Source: DAOMNO01 sp035443885
GTDB lineage: Bacteria; Planctomycetota; Phycisphaerae; Phycisphaerales; SM1A02
DNA: 64,000 nucleotides
Reading direction: 5' to 3'
NCBI GenBank assembly: GCA_035443885.1
Contig: DAOMNO010000005.1
Location: 1-64,000, forward strand
Shown here one piece after another: positions 33,424 through 41,906 of the stretch. The position numbers and the translations under genes were made by a program. Position 1 is the stretch's first letter. Every line of letters begins with the position of its first letter. Below the pieces are notes generated by a model. It saw only the letters and a program-made list of their open reading frames with translations, ran no database searches and had not been told where the DNA came from.

Positions 33424-34992
33424 TCAATCAGCCGCGTCGGCGTACCCCAGTTCCGCGCGAAGGACCGCCGTTGGCACGCCGAGCTGCGCTTTGGCGAGCG
33501 CGTCTGCGATCTTGCGTGATTCATCCGCCGCGATCGGGTCCGCCCACACGACATCAATCCGTCGTTCGTGCGGCTCTGTTCGCAGAATGCCGTGCACGTC
33601 CAGCGCGTGAAGGACGAGTTCGCAGAGCTGGGCGATTCCGCCGCCATAGGTGATGCGTTTGCGTTTGATCTTGGCGATGGTGCCCATGAGGCTGATGCGC
33701 AGCGCGTTTTCGCTGGTGAGGTTTCCGACGCGCGCCTTGATGTGCCCTGCCGCTGCCGGTGTAACGCCGCTGGCCTTGTCGAGGGCTTCGCGGAGTTCTT
33801 CGATGTGAGCGCGTTCGCTGGGGCTGTCCGCATCGCCGCCGAATGCTTCGATGGAAGCGTTGGGGTTGTCGGTAAGCCACATCTGGCCGGGGCCGATGGG
33901 TCGATCGGTGAAGCCGTCGATGCCCTTGCCGAGCCACATGCGGAAGCTCTGCATGGTGACGCGGAAAGCGCGGTCGCTCAGCCGGGTGTTGAGTTCATCC
34001 TGCAAGGGAATCAGCGGCTCGACATCGCTGATGCCGTGATAGTGCAGCGGCTGGGAGAGGTTCTGCACATGCACCACCGGCAGTCTGCCAAGCGTGTTGA
34101 CGGTTTCGCTGACCAGTTCGCCGTTCTCATATCGCTGACGGCGCGTGGGTGAGATGATTTCCGTGACGGCGACCGTCGCGCGGCGGGTACCTCGACCTGA
34201 ACGCGCCCGCATCGCGCGGGTGAGGCGGGCGAGCCACCCGCTGCGCTCAACTTCATTCGTGAGCTGGTGCGCGTGAATGATGTACGCGTCGATGATGCGG
34301 TAGTCCGTGCGGTTCAGCAGCGGAATGGCGCGAGGCGGCTCGACGATTTCGACGGTCAGTTGCTTCGCCAGTCGCACGACGACATCGTCATGTTCGCGAA
34401 GCGATGGAGGCATGAAGGCGGGAGAGGATGTTGCGCCAGCGCGCGGAGTGTGGTCCGCGCCGCCTTCGCGCCGTGCGCCATGTTTGCCTTCATGCCTCCA
34501 TGACTTCGCAGGGGTGAGTGCGTCGCAGCCGAGGAGAAAATCCACGTGGCCATACACCGCGCCGAGCAGAGCCGCATCCTGCCAGAGCGAGTCGCCGCCG
34601 TTCGCAGCGAAGACGGCTTCAAGCACGCGCTCGATGAGCGCAGCGCGCGCCGGATCGATCGCGCGACTGAGGAGCCGAGGCGCTTCGGGGAACATGAAAT
34701 CGACCAGCGTCTGAATCCGCCATGCGATGTCGTTTTCGATCACGATCTCGCGGTCCTCGCGCTCTTCCAGTTCCAGGTCGATCGAACCGCTGAAGCGAGG
34801 CGGCAGTCCGGCGGCCTGAGCCGGTGCACCGAGTGAGCCGCCTCGCTCGTTGGGTTCCGCCAGAGCATTGCGGTAATACGACCACAGTCGCTTCAGTCGC
34901 GGCAACGTGATGGTCTCGTGCTCGTCGATGAGCAGTTCGAGCAACTCTTCATCAAGAGGGATGGAGTGAAATGGCTCAAGCTGATACGGCAT
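33424..34992 (-). CDS. Phage portal protein (SPP1 gp6-like)
   Basis: A protein of 522 aa resembling SPP1 gp6-type portal proteins: an N-terminal crown/wing region (NDIAWRIQTLVDFMFPEAPRLL), a stem-like region (LGRLPVVHVQNLSQPLHYHGISDVEPLIPLQDELNTRLSDRAF), and a C-terminal helical part with GVTPAAAGHIKARVGNLTSENALRISL and EHERRIDVVW-like sequence. In phages it forms the dodecameric DNA portal at one capsid vertex. No terminase gene lies next to it, which is unusual. A 96-bp palindromic segment (34405-34500) is inserted in frame. The start at 34992 (MPYQLEPFHS) is used. Confidence 0.85.
   Translation of the reverse strand: MPYQLEPFHSIPLDEELLELLIDEHETITLPRLKRLWSYYRNALAEPNERGGSLGAPAQAAGLPPRFSGSIDLELEEREDREIVIENDIAWRIQTLVDFMFPEAPRLLSRAIDPARAALIERVLEAVFAANGGDSLWQDAALLGAVYGHVDFLLGCDALTPAKSWRHEGKHGARREGGADHTPRAGATSSPAFMPPSLREHDDVVVRLAKQLTVEIVEPPRAIPLLNRTDYRIIDAYIIHAHQLTNEVERSGWLARLTRAMRARSGRGTRRATVAVTEIISPTRRQRYENGELVSETVNTLGRLPVVHVQNLSQPLHYHGISDVEPLIPLQDELNTRLSDRAFRVTMQSFRMWLGKGIDGFTDRPIGPGQMWLTDNPNASIEAFGGDADSPSERAHIEELREALDKASGVTPAAAGHIKARVGNLTSENALRISLMGTIAKIKRKRITYGGGIAQLCELVLHALDVHGILRTEPHERRIDVVWADPIAADESRKIADALAKAQLGVPTAVLRAELGYADAAD
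34405..34500. repeat. 96-bp palindromic insertion inside the portal gene
   Basis: Perfect 15-bp terminal inverted repeats (tggaggcatgaaggc at 34405-34419, gccttcatgcctcca at 34486-34500) enclose a GC-rich core with its own short inverted repeat (gcgcgga/tccgcgc). Its length is 32 codons exactly and it keeps the portal frame open. Confidence 0.75.
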
Positions 34993-35201
34993 GGCGAATC
35001 CTCGGCGATATGTGTTCGCCAAGGGGCGTTCGGCTCCAGCAGCGCGCGCGGCATGACCCGCACGCGGCGCAAAGCACTGCGGCGAGAAGGCTCGCGAATG
35101 AGAGAAAAATGAAAAGTGGCGATGCGCATTCGCACGGATCAGCGCGCGCGGCCTTGGGGGCGGCTGTGAGGCCGCCTTGCAGCGGCCTGCTCCTGTTCCG
35201 G

Positions 35202-35207
35202 TAGAAT
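35202..35207 (+). promoter_or_regulatory. -10-like element upstream of the amidohydrolase genes
   Basis: TAGAAT 63 nt before the start of the large amidohydrolase gene, with TTGCAG 19 nt upstream as a possible weak -35. Confidence 0.35.
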
Positions 35208-35269
35208 CGCCGCGTCCCCTTCATGCCCCCGCTGCGATCAAGCGCGGGCAAGCGATCTGGAGTCATCTC

Positions 35270-38200
35270 ATGCGCAAGAACAACTTTTCTTTCTTTGGCG
35301 ATCTTCAGGCTGGATGCATCGCGATGGCAGTGATGCTGGCATCCGCTGTTCACGCCCAGCAAGGCCCCGTGAATGGCATGAGGCCCGCCGACCTGCGAGG
35401 TCACGCGATCGTCAATGCGACGATTGTTACGGCACCGGGCAAGGTGATTGAGAAGGGCACGATCGTCATTCGCGACGGCGTGATCGTCGCAGTGGGTGAG
35501 CGCGTCTCGCCGCCTGCGTGGGCGCGCGTGTGGGACGCAGAAGGCCTGACGGTGTACCCCGGTCTGATCGAACCTGCGTTGATGATTGCGCCGGGCGATC
35601 GTGCGGCGGTGGTGGGCACGCACTGGAACGCGCGGATTCGGCCAGAGGTGAACATGGCAGACCACGCAGGCCCGCCCGCTAATGTTCGCCGCGATCTGCG
35701 TAACCTCGGCTTCACGGTCGCTGCGGTGTATCCGTCAACTGGCATTGTGCGCGGCAGCGGCGCGGTGCTCGCGCTTGCGGATGACACCGAATACATGCTT
35801 GCCTATGCCGGTCAGCCCGCGATGGCGATGGGCTTCGACACCGGCGGTCGCGGCTCGGGCGGCGGCTACCCCGGCTCGCTCATGGGTGTCATCGCACTGC
35901 TGCGGCAGACGTTCTCCGATGCGCAGTGGCACGCGGAGTGTCGGCGAATGTACGAAGAGAATCCTGCCGGGCTGGAGCCGCCCATGCGCGCGGATGCGCT
36001 GGTCGCGCTGACGGATGTCATCGAAGGGCGGCAGCGATTGCTGTTTGAAGCGAGCGATGAGCAGAACGCGCTTCGGGCTGCTGCGCTCGCTGCAGAGTTC
36101 GATCTTGAGATGATGATCCTTGGCAGTGGCATGGAGTTCCGCAGTCTGAACGAGATTCTCGGCTTGAACATGCCGCTGATCGTGCCGGTGCAGTATCCGA
36201 GTCGGCCCAACGTGAACACGCTGGCAATGGCGGAACGAACGAGCCTACGCGACATGCAGACATGGGAGCAAGCCCCGACGAACGCGCGAAGACTTGTGGA
36301 AGGCGGAGCGACGATCGCGCTCACCACGCACGGCCTTCGCAGGCGAGGCGATTTCCACGCCAACGTGCGACAGGCGATTGAGCACGGCCTGAATGCAGAT
36401 GCAGCACTCGCGGCGCTCACCACCACGCCTGCTGCGCTGCTGGGCATTGAGGACGTGGCGGGCACGATTGCGCCGGGCAAGGCGGCGAATCTCGTCGTCG
36501 TCAAAGGCAAACTATTTGAGAAAGATGCGACCGTTCGAGAAACGTGGGTGAACGGCAGGCGATTTGAGATCTCCAAAGACCCAGATATCACGTTCGTCGG
36601 CACGGGCGATCTGGCGCTGTCCACAGGTCAGGGCATGAAGATCGATTTCGACACGACGAAGCGCACGGTCGCGCTCCATCTGCCGGACGGCAAGAAGAGC
36701 CGTGCCAAGAACGTTACCGTGCAGCGCGATCATCTCTCGTTCATCGCAGAAGGCGCGCCGTTCAGTGTGGAAGGCTATGTGCGGTTCAGCGGCACGATCA
36801 GTCGTGGCTCCGTGGCAGGCACGGGTGTGATGCCGAACGGAAGTGAGTTTTCATTCGCCATCGAGCCAACCGAGCTGCGCGAATCCGAAGGCGGCGATGA
36901 GGAGGCCAAACCCGAAGGTGAGCAGAAGGAAGCAGCGGCGGGCGATGATCCCGTCAGCGGCGTTTGGTCGGTTACCGTAACGATTCAGGATTTCCCCGAA
37001 CCCATCAACGTGCGATTGAACCTCAATCGCGCTGCGGACGGCTCTATCACCGGCACGACTGAGGCGATGGGCATGGCGATGGATATTTCGGATGCCACGT
37101 TCAACCCATCCACCGGCGCGCTGCGATATTCCGTTGAAACGCCGGGCGGCACAGTAACAATCACCGGCACCATCAGCGGGGAGACCATCACCGGTGAGAC
37201 GGCGAACGAAATGGGCCGCTCCACGTTCAGCGGCACGCGCGTAAGCGCGCCAGCGCGGGTGGCCAGTGGTGGCGGCGGTGCTGCGGCGCCTGAGAAGAAA
37301 GACGAAGTCGTCGAGCTTCCACCCGACGAACTGATGTATCCACTGGGTGAGTATGGTTTGCGCACGCCGCCGAAGCAGCAGACGGTGCTCGTTCGCGGCG
37401 CGACCATCTGGACGAGCGGACCGCGCGGCGTGATTGAAGAGGGCGATCTCTTCATCAAGAATGGCGTGATTGAATACGTCGGGCCAACAGTGGCGTGGGC
37501 GTGGGGGCAGGGCGAAGAGCCGCTCATCATCAATGCGCGCGGCAAGCACATCACGCCCGGCCTCATTGATTGCCACTCGCACACAGGCATCACCGGCGGC
37601 GTCAACGAGTTCAGCCACGTCAACACCGCGGAAGTGCGCATCGGCGATGTCATCAACCCGGACGATATCAACTGGTATCGCCAGCTTGCGGGCGGTCTGA
37701 CCGCTGCGAACCAGCTTCACGGTTCCGCCAATCCCATCGGCGGGCAGAACTCCGTCGTCAAGTTGAAGTGGGGCCAGCCCGCAGAGGCATATCGCGTGAA
37801 TGACGCGATCAGCGGCATCAAGTTTGCGCTCGGCGAAAACGTCGTCCGGTCGCAGAACCGCTACCCCAACACGCGCATGGGTGTGGAGACGATTCTCGTC
37901 GATGCGTTCACCGCAGCAAGGGAATATCACGCAGCGAGGACGCGCAAGCCCGATCGGCGCGAGTATCCGGTGCGTCGGGATTATCAGCTCGATACGCTGG
38001 CGGAGATTCTGCGAGGCGAGCGGCTGGTCCACTGCCACAGCTATCGTCAGGATGAGATTCTCATGCTCGTGCGTGTGGCACAGCAGTTCGGCTTCACCAT
38101 CGGCACGTTCCAGCACGTGCTGGAAGGCTACAAGGTGGCGGAAGCGATCGCGGAGCACGGCGCGGGCGCGAGCAGCTTCAGCGACTGGTGGGGCTACAAG

Positions 38201-38827
38201 GTCGAGGTGATGGATGCCATTCCGCATAACGGCGCGATCATGCACAACGTGGGCGTGAATGTGTCGTTCAACTCGGATTCCAACGAGCTGGCCCGCCGCA
38301 TGAATACCGAAGCGGCCAAGGCCGTGCGCTACGGCGGCATTTCGCCCGAGGAAGCTCTGAAGTTCGTCACCATCAACCCCGCGTGGCAGCTTCGCATCCA
38401 TGAGCGCACCGGCTCGCTTGAGAAAGGCAAGGATGCGGACTTTGTCATCTGGTCGGGCGATCCGCTCTCAACGTACACACGATGCGAGCAGACGTGGATC
38501 GAAGGTGCGAAATATTTCGACATCGAAGAAGATCGCGCGATGCAGGTGTGGGTTGATGCAGAACGCCAGCGGCTGATCCAGAAAATTCTCGCACAGGCGC
38601 ACGGCAAGCCCGCAGCGAACGCGCCCGCGACCAGTGAGGGCGAAGCGGAAGCAGCAGGCGAAGAAGGCGCACGGCCTCGCGGCAGAAGGCCTCGCCTGAT
38701 GGAAAGTCTCGTCGAAGTTCGTAGAGAAGCGATGGAGCAACGCTGGCGCATGGGCATCAATCCCGATGAAATGCGCCCCGGCGAGTGCGGCTGCAATGAC
38801 TGGTGGTCGCTCATGCTGTGGCAATGA
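35270..38827 (+). CDS. Secreted amidohydrolase with two tandem domains
   Basis: A protein of 1185 aa with a signal peptide (CIAMAVMLASAVHAQ). It contains two amidohydrolase-type domains. The first (about 35-450) has a degenerate metal site: where DxHxH is expected after YPGL it reads IEPALM. A beta-rich insert follows (about 470-690, VTVTIQDFPEPINVRLNLN) with an acidic linker. The second (about 720-1150) is complete in outline: ITPGLIDCHSHTGI (DxHxH type), LVHCHSYRQDEI, then NSDSNELARR and a closing beta strand. The imidazolonepropionase-like type suggests hydrolysis of a cyclic amide or dipeptide in the periplasm; the substrate is unknown. Followed by a second, degenerate amidohydrolase gene. 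Confidence 0.85.
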   Translation: MRKNNFSFFGDLQAGCIAMAVMLASAVHAQQGPVNGMRPADLRGHAIVNATIVTAPGKVIEKGTIVIRDGVIVAVGERVSPPAWARVWDAEGLTVYPGLIEPALMIAPGDRAAVVGTHWNARIRPEVNMADHAGPPANVRRDLRNLGFTVAAVYPSTGIVRGSGAVLALADDTEYMLAYAGQPAMAMGFDTGGRGSGGGYPGSLMGVIALLRQTFSDAQWHAECRRMYEENPAGLEPPMRADALVALTDVIEGRQRLLFEASDEQNALRAAALAAEFDLEMMILGSGMEFRSLNEILGLNMPLIVPVQYPSRPNVNTLAMAERTSLRDMQTWEQAPTNARRLVEGGATIALTTHGLRRRGDFHANVRQAIEHGLNADAALAALTTTPAALLGIEDVAGTIAPGKAANLVVVKGKLFEKDATVRETWVNGRRFEISKDPDITFVGTGDLALSTGQGMKIDFDTTKRTVALHLPDGKKSRAKNVTVQRDHLSFIAEGAPFSVEGYVRFSGTISRGSVAGTGVMPNGSEFSFAIEPTELRESEGGDEEAKPEGEQKEAAAGDDPVSGVWSVTVTIQDFPEPINVRLNLNRAADGSITGTTEAMGMAMDISDATFNPSTGALRYSVETPGGTVTITGTISGETITGETANEMGRSTFSGTRVSAPARVASGGGGAAAPEKKDEVVELPPDELMYPLGEYGLRTPPKQQTVLVRGATIWTSGPRGVIEEGDLFIKNGVIEYVGPTVAWAWGQGEEPLIINARGKHITPGLIDCHSHTGITGGVNEFSHVNTAEVRIGDVINPDDINWYRQLAGGLTAANQLHGSANPIGGQNSVVKLKWGQPAEAYRVNDAISGIKFALGENVVRSQNRYPNTRMGVETILVDAFTAAREYHAARTRKPDRREYPVRRDYQLDTLAEILRGERLVHCHSYRQDEILMLVRVAQQFGFTIGTFQHVLEGYKVAEAIAEHGAGASSFSDWWGYKVEVMDAIPHNGAIMHNVGVNVSFNSDSNELARRMNTEAAKAVRYGGISPEEALKFVTINPAWQLRIHERTGSLEKGKDADFVIWSGDPLSTYTRCEQTWIEGAKYFDIEEDRAMQVWVDAERQRLIQKILAQAHGKPAANAPATSEGEAEAAGEEGARPRGRRPRLMESLVEVRREAMEQRWRMGINPDEMRPGECGCNDWWSLMLWQ

Positions 38828-38880
38828 TGTGACAGATCAAAGAGTCAACAAAACAACAGTTGGTGTTGAAGGAGTTTCTC

Positions 38881-40200
38881 GTGTTCAATCAATCACTCAT
38901 CGCAGCGGGCGTGGCTCTGGCATGCACGTCGTTTGCCTACGGCCAGTCGCGGCAGGTGCCCGCGCCGAGGCAGGTCCATCCAATCGTCATTCACGGCGGA
39001 TCGGTCCACACCGTCAGCGGCGAGACCATTCGTAACGGGTATGTCGTGTTCGAGAACGGCGTGATTACCGCAGTCGGCGAGGGCGCGCCGCCTCGCGTCG
39101 CGGGCGCGCAGCAGGTTGATGCGCGCGGCTTGCATGTCTATCCAGGCCTCATCACGACGGAAAGTCTGCTTGGCCTGGTCGAAACCGGTTCCGTGCAGGT
39201 TACGATCGACCATACTGAGTTCGGGCGCATCACACCTGAGGTTCGCGCTGCGGTTGCAGTGAATCCTGATTCTGACCTCCTCCCCGTCGCGCGATCGAAC
39301 GGCATTCTCACCGCGTTCGTGACGCCTCGCGGCGGGCTGATTTCCGGTCGCGGTTCGCTCATGCGGCTCGATGGCTGGACGTGGGAGGACATGTCGATTG
39401 AGCAGGATGTCGGCCTGCTCATCAACTGGCCTCGCACAGAGCCGATTGATGCGTGGTGGATGGAGCGCAGCGAAGAAGATCAGCGGCGTGAGATCGCCGA
39501 GGACCTTGAAAGCATCGAGCGCATCTTCGATGAGGCGTTGGCATATATTCAAGCGAAGGACAATGATCCAGCGCAGCGCACAGACCTGCGTTATGAGGGC
39601 ATGCGACCCGCTCTGGCGGGCGAGAAGCCCGTGTTTGTGCGAGCCTCGAGCATGGGGCAGATCGAATCTGCCATTGCGTGGGGTGATCGACGCGGTTTGA
39701 AGATCATCATCATCGGCGGCGCGGAAGCGGATCGCGTCATCCCGCTGCTGAAGAAACACGATGTGCCGGTCATCATCACGGGCACACATCGTCTGCCTTC
39801 ACAGCGGCATACGGCGCACGATCAACCGTTCACGCTGCCGCTCAAACTGCACGAGGCGGGCGTGCGATGGTGCCTCGCATCCGGTGCGGAACCGGCGCAT
39901 GAGCGAAACCTGAATCACATGGCAGCGACGGCGGCGGCATACGGCCTTGCGCCCATCGAAGCATTACGCGGCGTTACGCTGTACGCAGCGAACATCGTCG
40001 GCGCGGGTGGGATGCTCGGCTCAATCGAAACCGGTAAGGCGGCGACACTCATCATCACCACGGGCGACCCGCTGGAGATCGTAACCGACACGCTCATCGC
40101 GTTCATCGATGGGCGGCGCATCGATCTCGGCAATCGACAAAGCGCGCTGTATGAGAAGTACAAGGAGAAGTACCGTCAGCTTGGGTTGCTGGCGGAGTGA
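38881..40200 (+). CDS. Secreted amidohydrolase-like protein, metal site lost
   Basis: A protein of 439 aa with a signal peptide (SLIAAGVALACTSFAYGQ). It is related to the N-terminal half of the preceding protein, with the fold elements VIHGGSVHTVSGETIRNGYVVF, LHVYPGLITTE and the closing GSIETGKAATLIITTGDPLE. The metal-binding DxHxH is replaced by TTESLL, and later histidine ligands are not evident, so hydrolase activity is doubtful. It may be a structural partner of the upstream enzyme. GTG at 38881 is chosen because GAAGGAG lies about 7 nt upstream; further in-frame starts (38860-38866) precede the ribosome site. A 53-base spacer with gtcaac-type repeats separates the genes. Confidence 0.78.
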   Translation: MFNQSLIAAGVALACTSFAYGQSRQVPAPRQVHPIVIHGGSVHTVSGETIRNGYVVFENGVITAVGEGAPPRVAGAQQVDARGLHVYPGLITTESLLGLVETGSVQVTIDHTEFGRITPEVRAAVAVNPDSDLLPVARSNGILTAFVTPRGGLISGRGSLMRLDGWTWEDMSIEQDVGLLINWPRTEPIDAWWMERSEEDQRREIAEDLESIERIFDEALAYIQAKDNDPAQRTDLRYEGMRPALAGEKPVFVRASSMGQIESAIAWGDRRGLKIIIIGGAEADRVIPLLKKHDVPVIITGTHRLPSQRHTAHDQPFTLPLKLHEAGVRWCLASGAEPAHERNLNHMAATAAAYGLAPIEALRGVTLYAANIVGAGGMLGSIETGKAATLIITTGDPLEIVTDTLIAFIDGRRIDLGNRQSALYEKYKEKYRQLGLLAE

Positions 40201-40227
40201 GCTTTGTGCTGCTCAATGAGAAAACAA

Positions 40228-40258
40228 CAACAGGGACGAGGTGAACTCGTCCCTGTTG
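40228..40258. terminator. Bidirectional terminator-like hairpin
   Basis: A 13-bp perfect inverted repeat (caacagggacgag / ctcgtccctgttg, loop gtgaa) lies between convergent genes. On the minus strand it is followed by TTGTTTTC, on the plus strand by CGTTT. It serves the amidohydrolase gene and the FlgM-like gene. Confidence 0.75.
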
Positions 40259-40285
40259 CGTTTGATGGATTGTGATGCAGCGGGG

Positions 40286-40606
40286 TCAGTGCTGCAGGTC
40301 TTCGAGCAATCGCTCAATGGCGACTTCCAGCCGCGCGGGCGATTCGTAGATGCCCGTTTCAATGGCCTGCTTCACGGCTTCGACCTTCGCGGTGCGAATG
40401 GGCGGAAGCTGACGCAGACTCTCGAGCCAGCGGGCATGCTCAGCGCGTGCGCTTTCGGAAAGCTCGACGCGATCGCTGCGCGAATGACGGGAGGAAGCAT
40501 CGTCTTCACGCGAAGGCGATTCGTAGGCATGAGCGGGGGAACTGTTCCGGTTCATCGGTGAGACCCCGCTGGCTGGGGTGTACCCTATTGAAGAAAGATC
40601 AGACAT
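40286..40606 (-). CDS. FlgM-like anti-sigma-28 factor
   Basis: A protein of 106 aa with a Ser/Pro-rich disordered first half and a C-terminal half matching FlgM: IRTAKVEAVKQAIETGIYESPARLEVAIERLLEDL (the pattern of KV..V+..I..G.Y....ev.A..L...L). FlgM holds the flagellar sigma factor (FliA) inactive until the hook is complete. No flagellar genes are in this window, so its partner is not shown. The start at 40606 has AGGAG about 9 nt upstream; an earlier in-frame Met at 40630 has none. Confidence 0.75.
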   Translation of the reverse strand: MSDLSSIGYTPASGVSPMNRNSSPAHAYESPSREDDASSRHSRSDRVELSESARAEHARWLESLRQLPPIRTAKVEAVKQAIETGIYESPARLEVAIERLLEDLQH

Positions 40607-40905
40607 TGAGGATGACTCCTGTGTAACCATGACTGGTGTAGATGGACTACGATCAGCGTTACAACAGCCATGGCTCGGTAACCCGGCCAAATCGGGCGCT
40701 TTCGAGAACTTGCGTGTTGCCGGGGGCAGCGGTCGCGGCGATCATGGCCGAACCACGGTCAGTTGTATCGTCGGATCGCTTCGCACTGCTTGAACTTTGG
40801 GAAAATCGGCGATTTCAGCGAAGAAAACGCATATTCTGAAGTCGGACCTTCGTTTTCGGACCCTGGAGCGGCTGCTCCGGTCTATCCTCAAACGGAAGAA
40901 AAATC

Positions 40906-41892
40906 ATGATCGAATCGAGTTCCTATAAAACCGTCATCGCCGCCCTCATCACCGCCATTTTCGCGCTCGTTTCAGTCGGTTGCGATCAGACCGCGCCGAA
41001 GGCGGGTTCAGGCTTGAATAATTCTGGCAGTTCGTCGGCTTCCGCGACACGATCCGATAACCGCGACAACCTCGACCTCGGGCAGGATTGGGATCATCGT
41101 GTGGCGACCAGTTCGCAAAGCGGGCGTGCATCGGGCCGGTCATCGCAGTCTGCGCCGCCGTCGGCTCCAGCCACCCCTGCTGCGTCCGTGCCGCAGGATC
41201 AGCCGTATTGGGCAATCGTGCTGGGCACGTTCTCAGGCGAGAATCATGCACAGTCTGCCAGCACGATGGTGCGCGAGTTGCAGAAGATCACGCCGCAGGT
41301 TGCTTCAGCGCGCGTGCACTCCACCACGAACGGTTCGCTCGTTATTTTCGGTGCGTACGCAACACCTGAAGATGCGCGCGCCACGCGCGACCTCAAGATG
41401 GTGAAGGAGCTGCAATCCGGCGGGCGGCTGGTGTATCCGCGCGCGTTCCTCACGCGCGTTACACCGCCCGCTGCACGCCCCGGCGCGCTGCATCCGCATG
41501 ATCTTCGTTCTGCAAGGCGAACGCATCCGAATGTTGATCCGCTGTACTCGCTGCAGATCGCCGTGTGGAGCGACTTTGGCAGTGGGCAGTTGTCGCAGGA
41601 TGAGATTCGCAGGCGCGCGGAGCAGTACACAGCGGAGCAGCGTGCACAGGGTGTCGAAGCGTATTTCCATCACGACGAGCGCGAGCGCATCAGCATTGTT
41701 ACGGTCGGCTTGTTCGATCGATCAGCCATTGAACACGAGACCGGCCTGTTCAGCCCGGAAGTGCTCCGTTACAAGAGGCGTTACCCCGCACATCTGGTGA
41801 ACGGCGAGCCGCTGACCGAGCCGATCAATCGGTTGTACCCGGAACGAGGTACGCGCGTGCAGGAGCCGCGACTGGTCGTCGTGCCGCGCTGA
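40906..41892 (+). CDS. Lipoprotein with SPOR-like repeats
   Basis: A protein of 328 aa with signal peptide and lipobox VSVGC, then a Ser/Ala/Pro-rich linker and two compact beta-alpha modules (YWAIVLGTFSGENHAQSASTMVRELQ...GSLVIFGAYATPEDARATRDL and YSLQIAVWSDFG...RISIVTVGLFDRSAIEH), both with the SPOR-like pattern of aromatic strand, helix and strand. SPOR domains bind peptidoglycan lacking stem peptides at the septum; here the similarity is structural only. GGAAG lies 8 nt before the ATG, and TATCCT at 40883-40888 is a likely -10. Confidence 0.72.
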   Translation: MIESSSYKTVIAALITAIFALVSVGCDQTAPKAGSGLNNSGSSSASATRSDNRDNLDLGQDWDHRVATSSQSGRASGRSSQSAPPSAPATPAASVPQDQPYWAIVLGTFSGENHAQSASTMVRELQKITPQVASARVHSTTNGSLVIFGAYATPEDARATRDLKMVKELQSGGRLVYPRAFLTRVTPPAARPGALHPHDLRSARRTHPNVDPLYSLQIAVWSDFGSGQLSQDEIRRRAEQYTAEQRAQGVEAYFHHDERERISIVTVGLFDRSAIEHETGLFSPEVLRYKRRYPAHLVNGEPLTEPINRLYPERGTRVQEPRLVVVPR

Positions 41893-41906
41893 GCGGGCGC
41901 GAGGCA

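Noticed and set aside
36851..38401. 516-aa minus-strand open frame
   Set aside because: Antisense to the amidohydrolase domain with the DCHSH metal motif; no ribosome site or domain.
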